A DNA stretch of 64,000 bases, taken from contig CAXXJO010000001.1 of assembly GCA_963422285.2 (NCBI GenBank), forward strand, positions 1 through 64,000. The letters are read 5' to 3'. The position numbers and the translations under genes are program-made. Below, one piece after another: positions 50,540-60,800 of this stretch. This stretch comes from VXYL01 sp963422285. GTDB lineage: Bacteria > Pseudomonadota > Gammaproteobacteria > Pseudomonadales > Azotimanducaceae. The notes beneath the pieces were generated by a model that searched no databases, was not told the DNA's origin, and saw nothing but the letters and a program-made list of their open reading frames with translations. Numbering within the stretch: position 1 is the stretch's first letter; each line of letters begins with the position of its first letter.

Positions 50540-52360
50540 TAGGAATGCCGCGAGGCAGCCGTGGGGGGCGGGGAAGCGGTGGCGGTTCTATCGGAGGTGT
50601 CGGTCGATATCGTGGCGGCGGAGGACGAGGCCCGCTTCCGCGACCTGATGCAGGCGCACCACTATCTCGGCGCGGCTCCGGGGATGGGCGAGACGGTGCG
50701 CTATGTGGCACACCGTCGTGGGCGCTGGCTGGCGCTTGCGGTGTTCTCGGCGCCGGCGCTGAAGTGCGGTGCGCGCGACCGCTGGATCGGCTGGGAGTAC
50801 GGCGTCCAGTTCGGCCGTCTGCACCTGGTGACCAACAACACGCGCTTCCTGATCCTGCCCGGCGGCCCGCGCAATCTCGGCTCGCGGGCGCTCTCGCTAT
50901 GCACGCGCCGTCTGGCGAGGGACTGACCGGCCCGGTTCGGTCACGAAGTGCTCCTGGCCGAGACCTTCGTGGACCCGGCGCTGTTCTGGGGCACGGTCTA
51001 CCGCGCGGCCAACTGGATCGAGGTCGGGCGCACCCGCGGCTTCGCCCGCGGCGGCGCCGGCTACAGCGCGCACGCCAGGCCCAAGCTCGTATTCCTTCAT
51101 CCCCTGTGCCGGGGCGCGCGGGCCCTGCTTGGGGCCGCCGACCTCGACCCCCGCCTGCGACATGGAGTGCCGAAGATGACGCCCACCGCCGCACAGATGC
51201 GGTCCCTGCCCGAGTTCTTCCAGCTCATCGACGATCCCCGCCGCCGGCAGGGCCGGCGCCATGCCCTGCCTACGGTGCTGGCGCTGGCCGCCGCCGCGAC
51301 GCTTTGCGGCATGCGCGGCTACAAGGCGATGAGTGAATGGGTCGACGACCTCAGCCCCAGGGTGCTGCAGCGCTTCCGCGTGCGCCGCCGCCACGGCCAG
51401 TACCGCCCGCCCAGCCTGTCGGCGATGCGCAGCCTGCTGCTCCGGGTCGACCCGGCCGCGCTCGACGCCGCGCTCAGGGCGTGGCACTCAGCCCACGGCT
51501 TGGGCGACAGCGCGCTGGCGATCGACGGCAAGACCATCCGCGGCGCCATCGATGACCAGGGATACCAGACCCACGTGCTCGGCATCATCGGTCACGACAC
51601 CAAGGCACCGTGGGGTCAAAAAAAGTCGGCATGAGGCCAGACGCCGGCGACGGCGAGAAGCGCACCAACGAGATCGGCACCGTCATCCCCCTGCTCGAGA
51701 CCCTGCCCGACATCGCCGGCCGCACCGTCACCGCCGATGCCCTGCTCACCCAGCGCGCATTGGCCTCCTATCTGCTCGACCGCGGCGCCGACTACCTGTT
51801 CACCGTCAAAGGCAACCAGCCGACCCTGCTGAGTGATATCCGGCTTCTGCTCGACGAGGACATCGCCGGGCGCGCGCCGGACTTCACCGACCGGAGCCCC
51901 AAGCCCGAACACGGCCGCCGCGAGCGGCGATCCATCTGGGTCTCCGGCGAACTCAACGACTATCTCGACTTCCCCGGCGTCGGACAGGTCTTCGCCGTGC
52001 GGCGCGAAACCGTCGAGGCCAAGTCCGGCAAGCGCCGCTGCGAGACCGCCTGCGGCGTCACCAGCCTGACCCCCAGGGCCGCATCACCGCAACGCCTGCT
52101 TGCCCTCAATCGAGGGCACTGGATGATCGAGGCGACGCACCACATCCTCGACTGGAGCTTCGACGAGGATCGCAGCCGCATCCGCTCAGGCCACGGGCCG
52201 GAGAACATGACACGGCTCAGGCGCTTCGCCATCGGCCTCATCAAGGGCCGCGGGCTCGCCGTCGCCGAGACCATGCGCAATCTCCCCAGGAACCCGCGCC
52301 GCGTCCTCGACTTGCTCAAGATGACCGCGAACACCAGCCCGGCGCCCGGCTGACCGCCCC
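50540..52360 (+). mobile_element. ISAs1-type insertion sequence carrying a DruA-like (DUF4338) gene
   Basis: The element consists of one long reading path (see the transposase entry) bordered by the Csb2 remnant on the left and a truncated vapC on the right. I could not locate terminal inverted repeats with confidence; the true edges may extend to about 52540, where the vapC frame is interrupted. 50106-50539 contains no gene I can support. Confidence 0.65.
50561..52353 (+). pseudogene. DruA-like domain joined to ISAs1 DDE transposase; in-frame TGA and -1 shift
   Basis: Residues 1-200: DEARFRDLMQAHHYLGAAPG, CGARDRWIGWEYG, LHLVTNNTRFLILPGG, LLAETFVDPALFWGTVYRAA, the DUF4338/DruA pattern. A TGA at 50924-50926 stands where Trp is expected in RD-W-PARFGH. 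The transposase begins near 51176 (LPEFFQLIDDPRRRQGRRHA) and has ALAIDGKTIRGA with the first Asp, TVTADALLTQR with the second, and YLFTVKGNQPTLL. At 51609-51622 the sense switches to the -1 frame on CAAAAAAAG, the form of an A-AAA-AAG slippery site. The frame then stays open to 52353. Confidence 0.75.
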
Positions 52361-52538
52361 TCCCAGCCGCGACCATTGCCGCGCCGCCAACCCTCGGCAC
52401 ACGGGGGCGAGCGGTCATGCCCGCATGACGCCGCCTTCGCCTCGCGCATCCAGGGGGACCGCTATAGCGCGGCCCAATGACCGCCAAATCCGGTGCCCAG
52501 CCGCCGCACGCATCCCAACGAACGCGGGGGGGACCATC

Positions 52539-52973
52539 ATTGCGTGCCCGTGAGCCGGCGACGAAAATCAGAACGAATTTGCCGTGGGTCAGGGATACGG
52601 ACTTGTCGAGCGTGACCAAGCGAGCACTGTGCGCCACCGCAAGCGCCAGGAGATAAATGTCCGTCAATTGCCGGGAGCCGAACAACTGCCGGCGGTCTAC
52701 CACGGCATTGTCGAGGAGACTGACGTCGTCGGCGACAAACTGGTGATACGGTGTGGATACGGCCGCTTGCAGACGCGCCACCGCTTCGGCAACGCCCAGC
52801 GCGTTCGGATACCGCGGCTGGGAGACGATACGTACGTAGCCATTCTGCGTCAGAGGGCAAGACGCCCACCCCCGTTCGATGTGATCCGCGAACCAGCTCG
52901 ACGCGGGCGCGTGATGGGTATGGTTCTCGTCCAACAGGGCGATCAGGATGTTGACGTCGAGCAACGCCCGCAC
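52539..52973 (-). CDS. VapC-like PIN-domain toxin, 3' end altered
   Basis: It starts MRALLDVNILIALLDENHTH with the first PIN Asp, contains ASCPLTQNGYVRIVSQPRYP, and the second acidic cluster GSRQLTDIYLLALAVAHSAR near residue 100, then LVTLDK. PIN toxins cleave RNA. Family-like sequence stops near residue 130 and the frame continues without stop into the ISAs1 element, ending only at 51960, so the C-terminus was replaced by the insertion. It begins 4 bases after the antitoxin stop. Confidence 0.75.
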
Positions 52974-52976
52974 GAG

Positions 52977-53222
52977 TCAGATCCCCAACTGGTCGCGAAG
53001 CTCGTTCACGAGCTCGTTGGTGACGACGGCTCCGCCCGCCGGAATGGGTTTGAAACCATACAAATCGCAGCGCGGCCTCTGGGCCGCCGCGGGGTTCGCT
53101 CGCGCGCATAGCGCCTCGCGCATCAGCTCCGACACGAATCTTCCCGCCGTCTTCCGCTCCCGCTTCGCAAGCTCCTTCGCCGCCGCAAGGACATCGTCGT
53201 CGATGTCGAGAGTCGTGCGCAT
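52977..53222 (-). CDS. VapB-like ribbon-helix-helix antitoxin
   Basis: 81 residues, MRTTLDIDDDVLAAAKELAK followed by RERKTAGRFVSELMREAL, a ribbon-helix-helix DNA-binding domain. The C-terminal half (KPIPAGGAVVTNELVNELRD) would wrap the toxin. It precedes vapC by three bases in the same operon, as is usual, and should repress its own promoter in the 53223-53400 gap. Confidence 0.85.
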   Translation of the reverse strand: MRTTLDIDDDVLAAAKELAKRERKTAGRFVSELMREALCARANPAAAQRPRCDLYGFKPIPAGGAVVTNELVNELRDQLGI

Positions 53223-53400
53223 CGGCTACCCCCTGCTTGAAAGGGCGGCGATGCTACCCTTCGTGGCATTTAACATCAAACATCGATAATTGGCTCGCCA
53301 GTCTTGCGCCTTGGAGTTCCATTAGTGTCACGTCACACATGATATGTCGTTATAGAAGATGGTAGCTTTCTCGTCGTCTAACGACGGTGAGGAGGTCGGC

Positions 53401-54536
53401 ATGAAGCGTTACGTGGTGACCTTGGAGAAGGAGGAGCGGGACGAGCTCGCGGGCATCACGCGCAAGGGCTCGCATCCATCGCAGAAGGTGATCAACGCGC
53501 TGATCCTGCTCAACTGCGACGAGGGCGAGTTCAACGAGCACCGCGCGCGGGGGGAGGCCATTGCCGAGATACTGCGCATCAGTGCGCGCAAGGTGGAGCG
53601 GGTCAAGAAGCGTTTCGTCGAGGAGGGCATGGAGGCGGCACTCGGTGGCCGGCAGGGTCGCCGTCCCCGCTATGTGCGCAAGGCCGACGGCGAGTTCGAG
53701 GCGCGCTTGGTGGCGCTGAGCCGCGCCGAGCCGCCGCAGGGCCACTCGCAGTGGTCGCTGCGGTTGCTGGCGGACCGCGTCGTGGAGCTCGGCCACATCG
53801 ACAGTGTGTCGCACGAGACGGTGCGCCGGGTACTGAAACAAACGCAATCAAGCCGTAGCGGCGCGTCGGTTGGGTGATCCCCCACAGGGCAACGCGGACT
53901 TCGCGCCGGCGATGGAGAAGGTGCTCGACAGTCTACCGGCGTCCCTACGATGCAGCCTTTCCGGTGGTGTGCATGGACGAGACGCCCCGGCAACTGATCA
54001 GCGAGACGCGGGAACCGATTCCGGTGGCGCCGGGGCGGCCAGCGCGCGAAGACTACGAGTACCGACGCTGCGGAAGCGGCAACGTGTTCATGGCGACCGA
54101 ACCCCTGGACGGGCGGCGCATGACCAAGGGGACGGCGCGCAGAACCAAAACCGACTGGGCGCGCTTCCTCAACGACATCGCCGAGCGCCACCCCGGTGCC
54201 AAGAGGATCACACTGGTTCAGGACAACCTGAACACCCACCGCCCCGGCACCCTCTACGAGGCCTTTGCGCTGGCCGAGGCCAAGGCCCTGTGGGATCGCT
54301 TCGAGTGCGTCTACACGCCCAAGCACGGCAGTTGGCTCAATGTCGCCGAGGTCGAGCTCAACGTCATGATCCGTCAGTGCCTCAACCGCCGCATCGCCTC
54401 CCTCGATGTCCTGAGCGACGAGGTTGCGGCTTGGCAGGCGTCCCGAGACCGCATCCAGGCCAAGGGCAATTGGCAGTTCACTACGGACGATGCCCGTGTG
54501 AAACTGAAACGCCTTTATCCGACACTCGATGAATGA
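53401..54536 (+). pseudogene. IS630-family transposase, degenerate
   Basis: The first part (53401 to about 53840) reads MKRYVVTLEKEERDELAGIT and contains the helix-turn-helix HRARGEAIAEILRISARKVE and WSLRLLADRVVELGHIDSVS. The second (from about 53930) has VVCMDETPRQLI and TLVQDNLNTHRPGTLYEAF, then PKHGSWLNVAEVELNVM, the DDE catalytic blocks of IS630. Between them, at 53830-53950, at least two indels and a TGG-to-TAG change destroy the frame. The region 54537-54706 shows no gene and includes the right end of the element. Confidence 0.9.
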
Positions 54537-54706
54537 CAGGACACGAGGGCAATGCGACACCCACCGACCGAGCGGATCTATCCTGGGCACGCGGTCGTCT
54601 CGCCCGCATCTTTCCGGTCGCGCCTTCGGCTCGGATGCGGAAGGATACCTACGCACCCGGTAAGGGGCAAACCTGACGGCCTGAGCACCGTCTCCGGGTA
54701 CGAAGA

Positions 54707-55657
54707 CTATGGCCGCCCTGCGGCGGGGTGCGACGGGTCCGGCCAGAACGGACCGGCGGCGGCGATTGCCCGGTCCAGCACGTTCGCGAACCCGGCAATG
54801 GTCTCCGGCGCGCGCAGGCGGGGGATGTGGATCGGGAGCCGAGGCGAGACGCGCCCGGACAGCCGCTTGGCCCGGGAATCCACCCACAGCACCGTCCGAT
54901 AGCCGCGCCGGGTGAGCACCGAATCGAGGCGGTGCGCGAGCCCGGCATCGAACTCTCCGAACGAAACCGCGAAGTCGCGGGGGACGACATCGAGCTCGAC
55001 CAGGAACGCCTTCTCGGCGTCCGTGATCTCCCGGTTCAGTGCAATCTCGTCCATCATCTCCATGCGCCGATGGGTGGTGCCGTGGCTGACCAGCCCGATC
55101 CCCGCCTCGCCGGCATAGCGCCGACGATAGTCGTCCCAGGAAAGATAGGCCCCGGCACGGGGTTCACCCGGAGCGGCTGCGCGCGCGAACAACGGCTCGA
55201 TCAGAACGCGCTCGACTTCCTCGGGCTGGCGGTTCGGCGCCTTGGTCAGGTAGTAGAAATCCTCCTTCGCCGCGCTCGGGCCGAGGGCGGCGGTGACGGC
55301 CTCGGCGATCTCCGTCCGATCGAGCCGGGCGATGATCCAATAGACTTTGTCGCGAATCCAGAACCCATTAGCGGTAATCTCGACGGCCGGACAGACATGA
55401 AAAGGCATGCGCTGTTCCAGAAGCCACGACCGCACCGCCTCGATGCTCGCCGAGGCGTCGTCGAAGGTCAGCAGGAACGAAACGTCCGCGGACAGCCTCC
55501 CGGCAACGATGTCGCCGAGCGACACGAACGGCCCACGCGCGCGGGCAAGCGCGATCTGGGCGCGAAAAATCTCTTCGGCAACGGTATGCAGGCGGTGAAA
55601 GGGGTTGTCCGGATCGCGCTCTCCGATCCGATGGTAGTTGAGGCCGACGACAATCAT
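54707..55657 (-). CDS. Polysaccharide deacetylase-like protein
   Basis: 316 residues from the ATG at 55657. It starts MIVVGLNYHRIGERDPDNPF and contains DVSFLLTFDDASASIEAVRS, where TFDDA matches the metal-binding motif 1 of NodB-type (CE4) deacetylases, and GLVSHGTTHRRMEMM, matching the SHTxxH motif. The rest deviates from typical CE4. It probably acts on cell-surface polysaccharide and sits just downstream of a nucleotide-sugar dehydrogenase (26 bases). Confidence 0.75.
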   Translation of the reverse strand: MIVVGLNYHRIGERDPDNPFHRLHTVAEEIFRAQIALARARGPFVSLGDIVAGRLSADVSFLLTFDDASASIEAVRSWLLEQRMPFHVCPAVEITANGFWIRDKVYWIIARLDRTEIAEAVTAALGPSAAKEDFYYLTKAPNRQPEEVERVLIEPLFARAAAPGEPRAGAYLSWDDYRRRYAGEAGIGLVSHGTTHRRMEMMDEIALNREITDAEKAFLVELDVVPRDFAVSFGEFDAGLAHRLDSVLTRRGYRTVLWVDSRAKRLSGRVSPRLPIHIPRLRAPETIAGFANVLDRAIAAAGPFWPDPSHPAAGRP

Positions 55658-55683
55658 GCGGGCTTCGCAGTCACCGATATGGC

Positions 55684-56988
55684 TCAGAGCTGCCAGTGCC
55701 GATATCCGGGCGGCAGCACGAGGCGGCGCCACATCCCTTTCACGTCGGCGAGAAGTCCGCCGTCCTCCAGCAGCGCGACAAGCGCCTCGGCGGTAAGGCT
55801 CCGGTAGAAATCGTGCGCGACCGCGCCGACCAGGCAGCGGTAGGGGCCGGCGCCAGCGAGATCGGCAAGCGGCCGGACATCGTAGAGGGTCTCGATTTCC
55901 CCGGGGTCGGCGCGGGCGTCGTGGAGATCGACGAGGAAGCCGTGCTCGCGGAGCCCGGTAACGACATCGATCACGCGCGTGTTGCGGAGGTCCGCTACGT
56001 TCTCCTTGTAGGTGAGCCCGAGGACCAGGATCCGGATGCCGGCATCCGATTCGGTCGCGGCCAACTCGCGGGCGATGCTCTCGGCGACGTAGTGTCCCAT
56101 CGAATCGTTGATCCGCCGCCCGGCGAGGACGATCTCGGGGTAGTGGCCGACCGCCGCCGCGGCATGGGCGAGATAGAACGGGTCGACGCCGATGCAATTA
56201 CCGCCGACGAGTCCGGGCTCGAAGTCGAGAAAATTCCACTTGGTCCCGGCAGCATCGAGGACATCACGCACCGAGAGCCCCATCTTTTGAAAGATGATGG
56301 CGATTTCGTTGGCGAAGGCGATGTTGATGTCGCGCTGGGTGTTCTCAACGACCTTGGCCGCCTCGGCGGTCCTTATGTCGCGGGCGACAAATACCCCCCC
56401 CCCGACAACGCCGCCATAAAGCTCCGACAACGCACGGGCGGTCCGGCTGTCCTCGCCAGCGACGATCTTGGTGACGTGTTCGACGCCGTGTTCGGCATCG
56501 CCGAGGTTGATGCGTTCGGGCGAATAGCCGAGAAAAAAGTTCCGGCCCCGGACGAGACCGGAAGCGGATTCGATTTCGGGCCCGCAGATCTTTTCGGTCA
56601 CTCCGGGATAAACGGTGCTCTCCAGCACCACGATCGCGCCTTCCGGCATCGCCCGGCCGACGATGCGGCAGGCCGCCCGCACTGCGCCGAGATCGGGGAC
56701 GTTGTGGATGTCGACGGGTGTCGGAACCGTGACGACATAGACGGCGCGCCCGGCGATGTCCTCGACTTGGTCGGTGAAGCGAACGCAAGAGGCGGCGAGC
56801 GCGGTCGACCCGACCTCCTCGGTGCGGTCGATACTGTTGGCGAGTTCGGCGACTCGCGCGCCATCAAGGTCGAAGCCCAGCACATCATGCCGCCGGGCAA
56901 GGGCGACCGCGAGAGACAAGCCGACATAGCCCAGACCGACGACTGCGACGCGGACATCCCGGGCCAGCGAGGCCGGCATCGCGATCAT
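55684..56988 (-). CDS. UDP-sugar dehydrogenase (TviB/WbpA-like)
   Basis: 434 residues. The Rossmann site is RVAVVGLGYVGLSLAVALAR. VTVPTPVDIHNVPDL, VVLESTVYPGVTEKICGPEI, FLGYSPERINLGDAEH and KVVENTQRDINIAFANEIA follow. The catalytic Cys is in EPGLVGGNCIGVDPFYLAHA, and VLGLTYKENVADLRNTRVID is the C-terminal NAD-domain block. It oxidises a UDP-N-acetylhexosamine to a uronic acid for capsule or O-antigen. A run of 10 G inside the gene (56394-56403) is in frame here. Upstream lies the IS5 remnant. Confidence 0.92.
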   Translation of the reverse strand: MIAMPASLARDVRVAVVGLGYVGLSLAVALARRHDVLGFDLDGARVAELANSIDRTEEVGSTALAASCVRFTDQVEDIAGRAVYVVTVPTPVDIHNVPDLGAVRAACRIVGRAMPEGAIVVLESTVYPGVTEKICGPEIESASGLVRGRNFFLGYSPERINLGDAEHGVEHVTKIVAGEDSRTARALSELYGGVVGGGVFVARDIRTAEAAKVVENTQRDINIAFANEIAIIFQKMGLSVRDVLDAAGTKWNFLDFEPGLVGGNCIGVDPFYLAHAAAAVGHYPEIVLAGRRINDSMGHYVAESIARELAATESDAGIRILVLGLTYKENVADLRNTRVIDVVTGLREHGFLVDLHDARADPGEIETLYDVRPLADLAGAGPYRCLVGAVAHDFYRSLTAEALVALLEDGGLLADVKGMWRRLVLPPGYRHWQL

Positions 56989-57033
56989 CTCCCCTGACGC
57001 CGTATCGTATGGTGAGGCATCTGAGCAACCCTA

Positions 57034-57640
57034 CTAGGGCCTGTTGACGAATTATCGAAGTATAAATCCAAGTCGATACGATATGAACAAACGCGAGGCA
57101 CGTCCGACCGAGCTTTTCATAGCGCGTCGCAATGCGGCGGAATTGCTTGAGTTGGTTGAAGAATCGCTCGACCTTCTCGCGCAGCTTGTACTTCTCCTTA
57201 TCGTGATGAATCGTCTCAGTCCGATTCGACCGGGCGGGAATCACGGCATCAACGCCCTGGTCTGCCAGAGCTTGACGAATGCGATGGCTGTCATACACCT
57301 TGTCTATGACCGCAGCCTCCAGTGCGGGAAAGCGGGACAATTCCTTCCACAGCAGCTCGAATTCCACGACATCATGGCGCTCGCCACCGGTTAACACGAA
57401 GGACACACCGGTCCTTTCGTTGGCACAGGCCGCGTGCCGCTTGGTGGAGACCCCCCCCGAGAGCGGCCCAGAGCCTGGGCCTCCGGCCGCCGTTGTTTTG
57501 ACTGCTCCCGCGGCATGTTGATGAGCGCGCACGCTGGTCGAATCGATGAAGATCTCCTTGAGTCGTTCATCGTCTCGCTGTGGTATCCGTTGCCGGAGTC
57601 GCTCCCGGATGTGGCGCTTCTCCCAACGGCGAAAGCGGTG
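57034..57640 (-). mobile_element. IS5-family insertion sequence remnant
   Basis: The minus-strand frame reads ERLKEIFIDSTSVRAHQHAA, GERHDVVEFELLWKEL, VIDKVYDSHRIRQALADQGV, then AVIPARSNRTETIHHDKEKY and EKVERFFNQLKQFRRIATRY, the DDE domain of IS5 (IS427 group). The N-terminal third of the transposase is missing. The sequence TAGGGCCTGTTGACGAA at 57035-57051 looks like the outer end. The element joins the large helicase gene at about 57640 and removed its 3' end. Confidence 0.8.
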
Positions 57641-60600
57641 ACAACCAGCGCCGGCTGGCCGCTGCGCCCCGCGCGTCCGCTTCGCTGGGCGTAATTCGCG
57701 GGCGTCGGCGGCACGTTGCGCATGTAGACCGCGTTCAGCGTGGAGATGTCGACACCGAGTTCCATAGTCGGCGAGCAGAAGAGGACGGGAAGTCCGGCCG
57801 GTTCCACCTTGCCGTCGACGACGCGCTCGCCTGACAGTCCCTTGCGGAAACGCAGTTCTCGTTCTTCACGGGCTTCTGCATCCACCTGCGCGGTGTGTTC
57901 TCGCGCCTCCAGTTAGTGAAGAAGGCGATCGTCGCTGTCGAGGAGTCCCGCCACATTCTCGTAGAGGTCGCGGAAGAACGCATTGGCTGGACCTGGTACG
58001 CACCGGTGTCGTCGGCGATGCGCCATTCGAGAACCGAACTGTCGATGCGGAAACCGATGCGGTCGCCGTCGAGGTCTGTGGGCTCGACATAGCCGTAGGT
58101 CGTCAGCACGCGCAGGATGTCGTCCACCACGTCGTTGTAGACGTCCTCGTCGAACCTGGATGGATAGCAGGGATTGTCCTGTCCCCAGAACGCCTGGGAC
58201 TTCACCTTCCGGCCGAACGCGGACCGATGAGAGATATTCAGAACGCGATAGTCCGTCCGACGCCCGCGGCCGCCCGGCCGGGGAACCATGAAGGCGTGGG
58301 AGAACAGGCGTTCGTCCTCCGACAGGCCCCAAGGCTCCTTCAGTTCGTTGAAGCTTCGATTGCGTATCTGTTCCTGAAAGTTCGGATCCAGATAGATCGT
58401 CTTGATGCAGAGCGCTCTGCGCATGCGCTCCAGAAGCTCCCGGACGATCTCGAAACGACGCTCCGGCGCGATGGAACCGAGCAGGGGATGCACTCCGCGC
58501 CATTCCTCCTCGTCCTCGCAGCAGTCCATGAGACCCCGGTAGCCGATCTCCAGCAGCTTCAACTGTTCGAGGTTCGGGTTGGTGATGCGCCAGCCGCGCT
58601 GCAGATCGAAGTAGAGCCGGTAGCCGAGAACGTCGCGCAGCGCCCTGAGCGTGTTCTGAGCCTTGATGCCCTTGGCCTCGGGATTGGCCGCGTAGTCCGC
58701 TGCATCCAGGCGCAGGCGGGCGAGCACCTCCTGGGTCAGGAGGTCGTCGGTCAGAAGTCCCCTGACGTCGCCTCGAATTGCCGCAAGCAGCGCACCGCGC
58801 AGCAGCAGGATCTGTACGAAGTGGTTGAAATGGCCCGCCTGGAGGCTGGCATCCTGACGGTTGTCGGTGAAGGCCAGAAGCTTCTTGGTGCGCTCGTCGA
58901 GGTCGGCGCCGATGAGATGCTTGAGCGAGGACAGCGCCAGAACGGTTGTCGCGGAGCTTCGGCCCTCGCTCGACAGGCCGGAGAGCTTGGTCATGTCGCT
59001 CCGCACACTACCGTCGTAGTGCGCGTCGCAATCCGGGTTCAGACAGAAACGGAACGATCCCGGAATGAACCACGCGGGTAATCCATCCGCGGCGACACCG
59101 CCTTGGGTATCCACCCGCACGCCGTGGGGACGGTAGCGGCGGAAATGGGATTTGAGCCGGGGCTCGTCGCCACGGAACTCGAGCCAGTCCTCCGGGTACT
59201 GGTTTTCAGTATCCGCAGGATCGAACATTCCCGAAGGGTCGGGCATGAGATAGCCGAACTGGATGTCTTCGTCGTCGATGGAGCGTTCGGAGAAATCGCG
59301 GGGGGCGAACGCCTGCGGCTGCTTGCCGGCCAATCTTGCCCAGACGGGCAGGTATTCCTGACCGCATGCCCGGCAGAAGCAGAGCGAATAGAGAGGCCGG
59401 TTGCGGTCTCCGGGCTTGAACTGCTGACCGTGCAGGGTGAGATACCGCTCGCCCGGTGCTTCGAGTGTCGAGTAGGCGTTCCAGGTGCCGCTGATGAACT
59501 GATGCAGCCGGAACGCGAAGAAACTCTGGCCTCGCTCGTTCCGACTCCGGTGGGCCGTCAACAGGAAGTTCGCGAGATAGTCGCGGCAGCGCTTCGCGTC
59601 GAGACCGCTGTCTCCCGCGAGAGCGTCCGAGGCTTCGAGTATCGTCAGGGGCCGAGAAATCCGCTCAAGCCTGTCGCCGCGCTCTTCCAGATCCAGCTTG
59701 CGCTCCACCCAGGCCGCCACAGGATGTGTGGACAACTCGTCGTGGGTGGGGGGGGGGGGGGGTCGCCGGTATCCCTCGTTCGACGGCGGCGCGCAGATCG
59801 GGTCCGTTTGCGCCTGCATCGCGGCAGGTCACGGGCCTCAGCGTCTCGGAAACGACGTTGCCGGGATCGACCTTGGCGCCAAACAGGCGGCTCGCAATGC
59901 GCGCAACGGCGACGTTCCGATCTTCCGGCGATCCTTCCGAGACCATGGTCGCGGAGGTACCGATACAGAGAAGCCGCTCGTTGAACCGTTCCCGCACGCG
60001 GCGCACCAGCATGGCGACGTCGGCGCCCTGCCGCCCGCGGTAGGTGTGCAACTCGTCCAGCACCAGGAACCGGAGACCCGCAGCGTGTTCGCGAACTGCC
60101 TTGTCGGTCTCGTGGAACCGCGTCATGAGCAGTTCGAGCATGACGTAGTTGGTGAGGAGAACGTCGGGAGGGTTCTTCGCGATCCGCTCGCGTTCCTCCT
60201 GCGATTCCTGTCCGGTGTAGCGAGCGAAGGTGACCGGCTCTCCGCCTTCGCCATAGCCGAGCCGCAGATACTTCTCCAGCTCTTCGCGCTGGCTGTTGCA
60301 CAGCGCGTTCATCGGGTAGACGACGATGGCGGCGATGCCCTTGCCGGCGTCGCCGGCGCGTTTCCGTCGCAACACATCGTCGACGATGGGGATGAAGTAG
60401 GCGAGCGATTTGCCGGAGCCGGTGCCGGTCGTCAGCACGTAGCTCTCGTTTCGTTTGGCGATCTCGATGGCGTCGGCTTGATGCCGATGCAGCAGAAGGC
60501 GTTCGCCGAAAGTGTCGCTGGCGTGCTTGAGCCGGAAAATCCTCTCGCATTCCGCGTCGAGAGCGTCGTCGGCGACGAGGTCGTCCACCCATCCGCCGGG

Positions 60601-60765
60601 CTCGAAGTTCGGATTCAACTGGATGAGCGGGGCGGGCCAGAAACGGCCTCCGGCATAGGCCGCATCGACCTCGCGGGAGATGTCCTCGGCCCGAATGCTG
60701 GTGAAGCTCCGGGAAAACCGCTCGTACTCGGCGACAAGTTCTTCACGAAAGGCGAATACGTCCAT
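57641..60765 (-). pseudogene. Large DEAD/DEAH helicase of the DUF1998 type (DrmA/DruE-like), multiply broken
   Basis: About 1040 residues remain. The ATG at 60765 reads MDVFAFREELVAEYERFSRS. Helicase motif I is YVLTTGTGSGKSLAYFIPI, II FLVLDELHTYRGRQGADVAM, III GTSATM, and VI ANYAQRSGRAGRSGQPALVV. A CRACGQEY cysteine cluster and FCLNPDCDAHYDG lie in the middle, as in the DUF1998-linked helicases of DISARM and Druantia. Lesions: the 15-G tract at 59748 shifts the frame, a one-base shift near 58000, a TAA at 57913-57915 in place of Gln, and the IS5 insertion at 57640. It follows AbiEii by 35 bases in one operon. Confidence 0.85.
59748..59762 (-). repeat. 15-base G/C homopolymer inside the helicase gene
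   Basis: The coding strand reads a run of C (Pro codons) between IPAT and THDELSTH. At 15 bases the two halves of the helicase are in different frames; 14 or 17 would join them. Same length as the tract in the TonB receptor at 37873. Confidence 0.75.
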
Positions 60766-60800
60766 TATCCGCTCTCTAACCGCGATCCGTTGGCCCGCGC

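Noticed and set aside
50924..50926. TGA read as selenocysteine or tryptophan
   Set aside because: Trp is expected from the family but other genes in the window use TGA as an ordinary stop; a point mutation in an insertion sequence is simpler.
56394..56403. 10-base G tract in the UDP-sugar dehydrogenase as a phase switch
   Set aside because: The gene is in frame at this length and all family motifs after the tract are intact, so there is no sign of switching.
57451..57458. Run of eight C in the IS5 remnant as a contingency tract
   Set aside because: It is short, lies in a degenerate transposase, and the flanking transposase frame reads through it.
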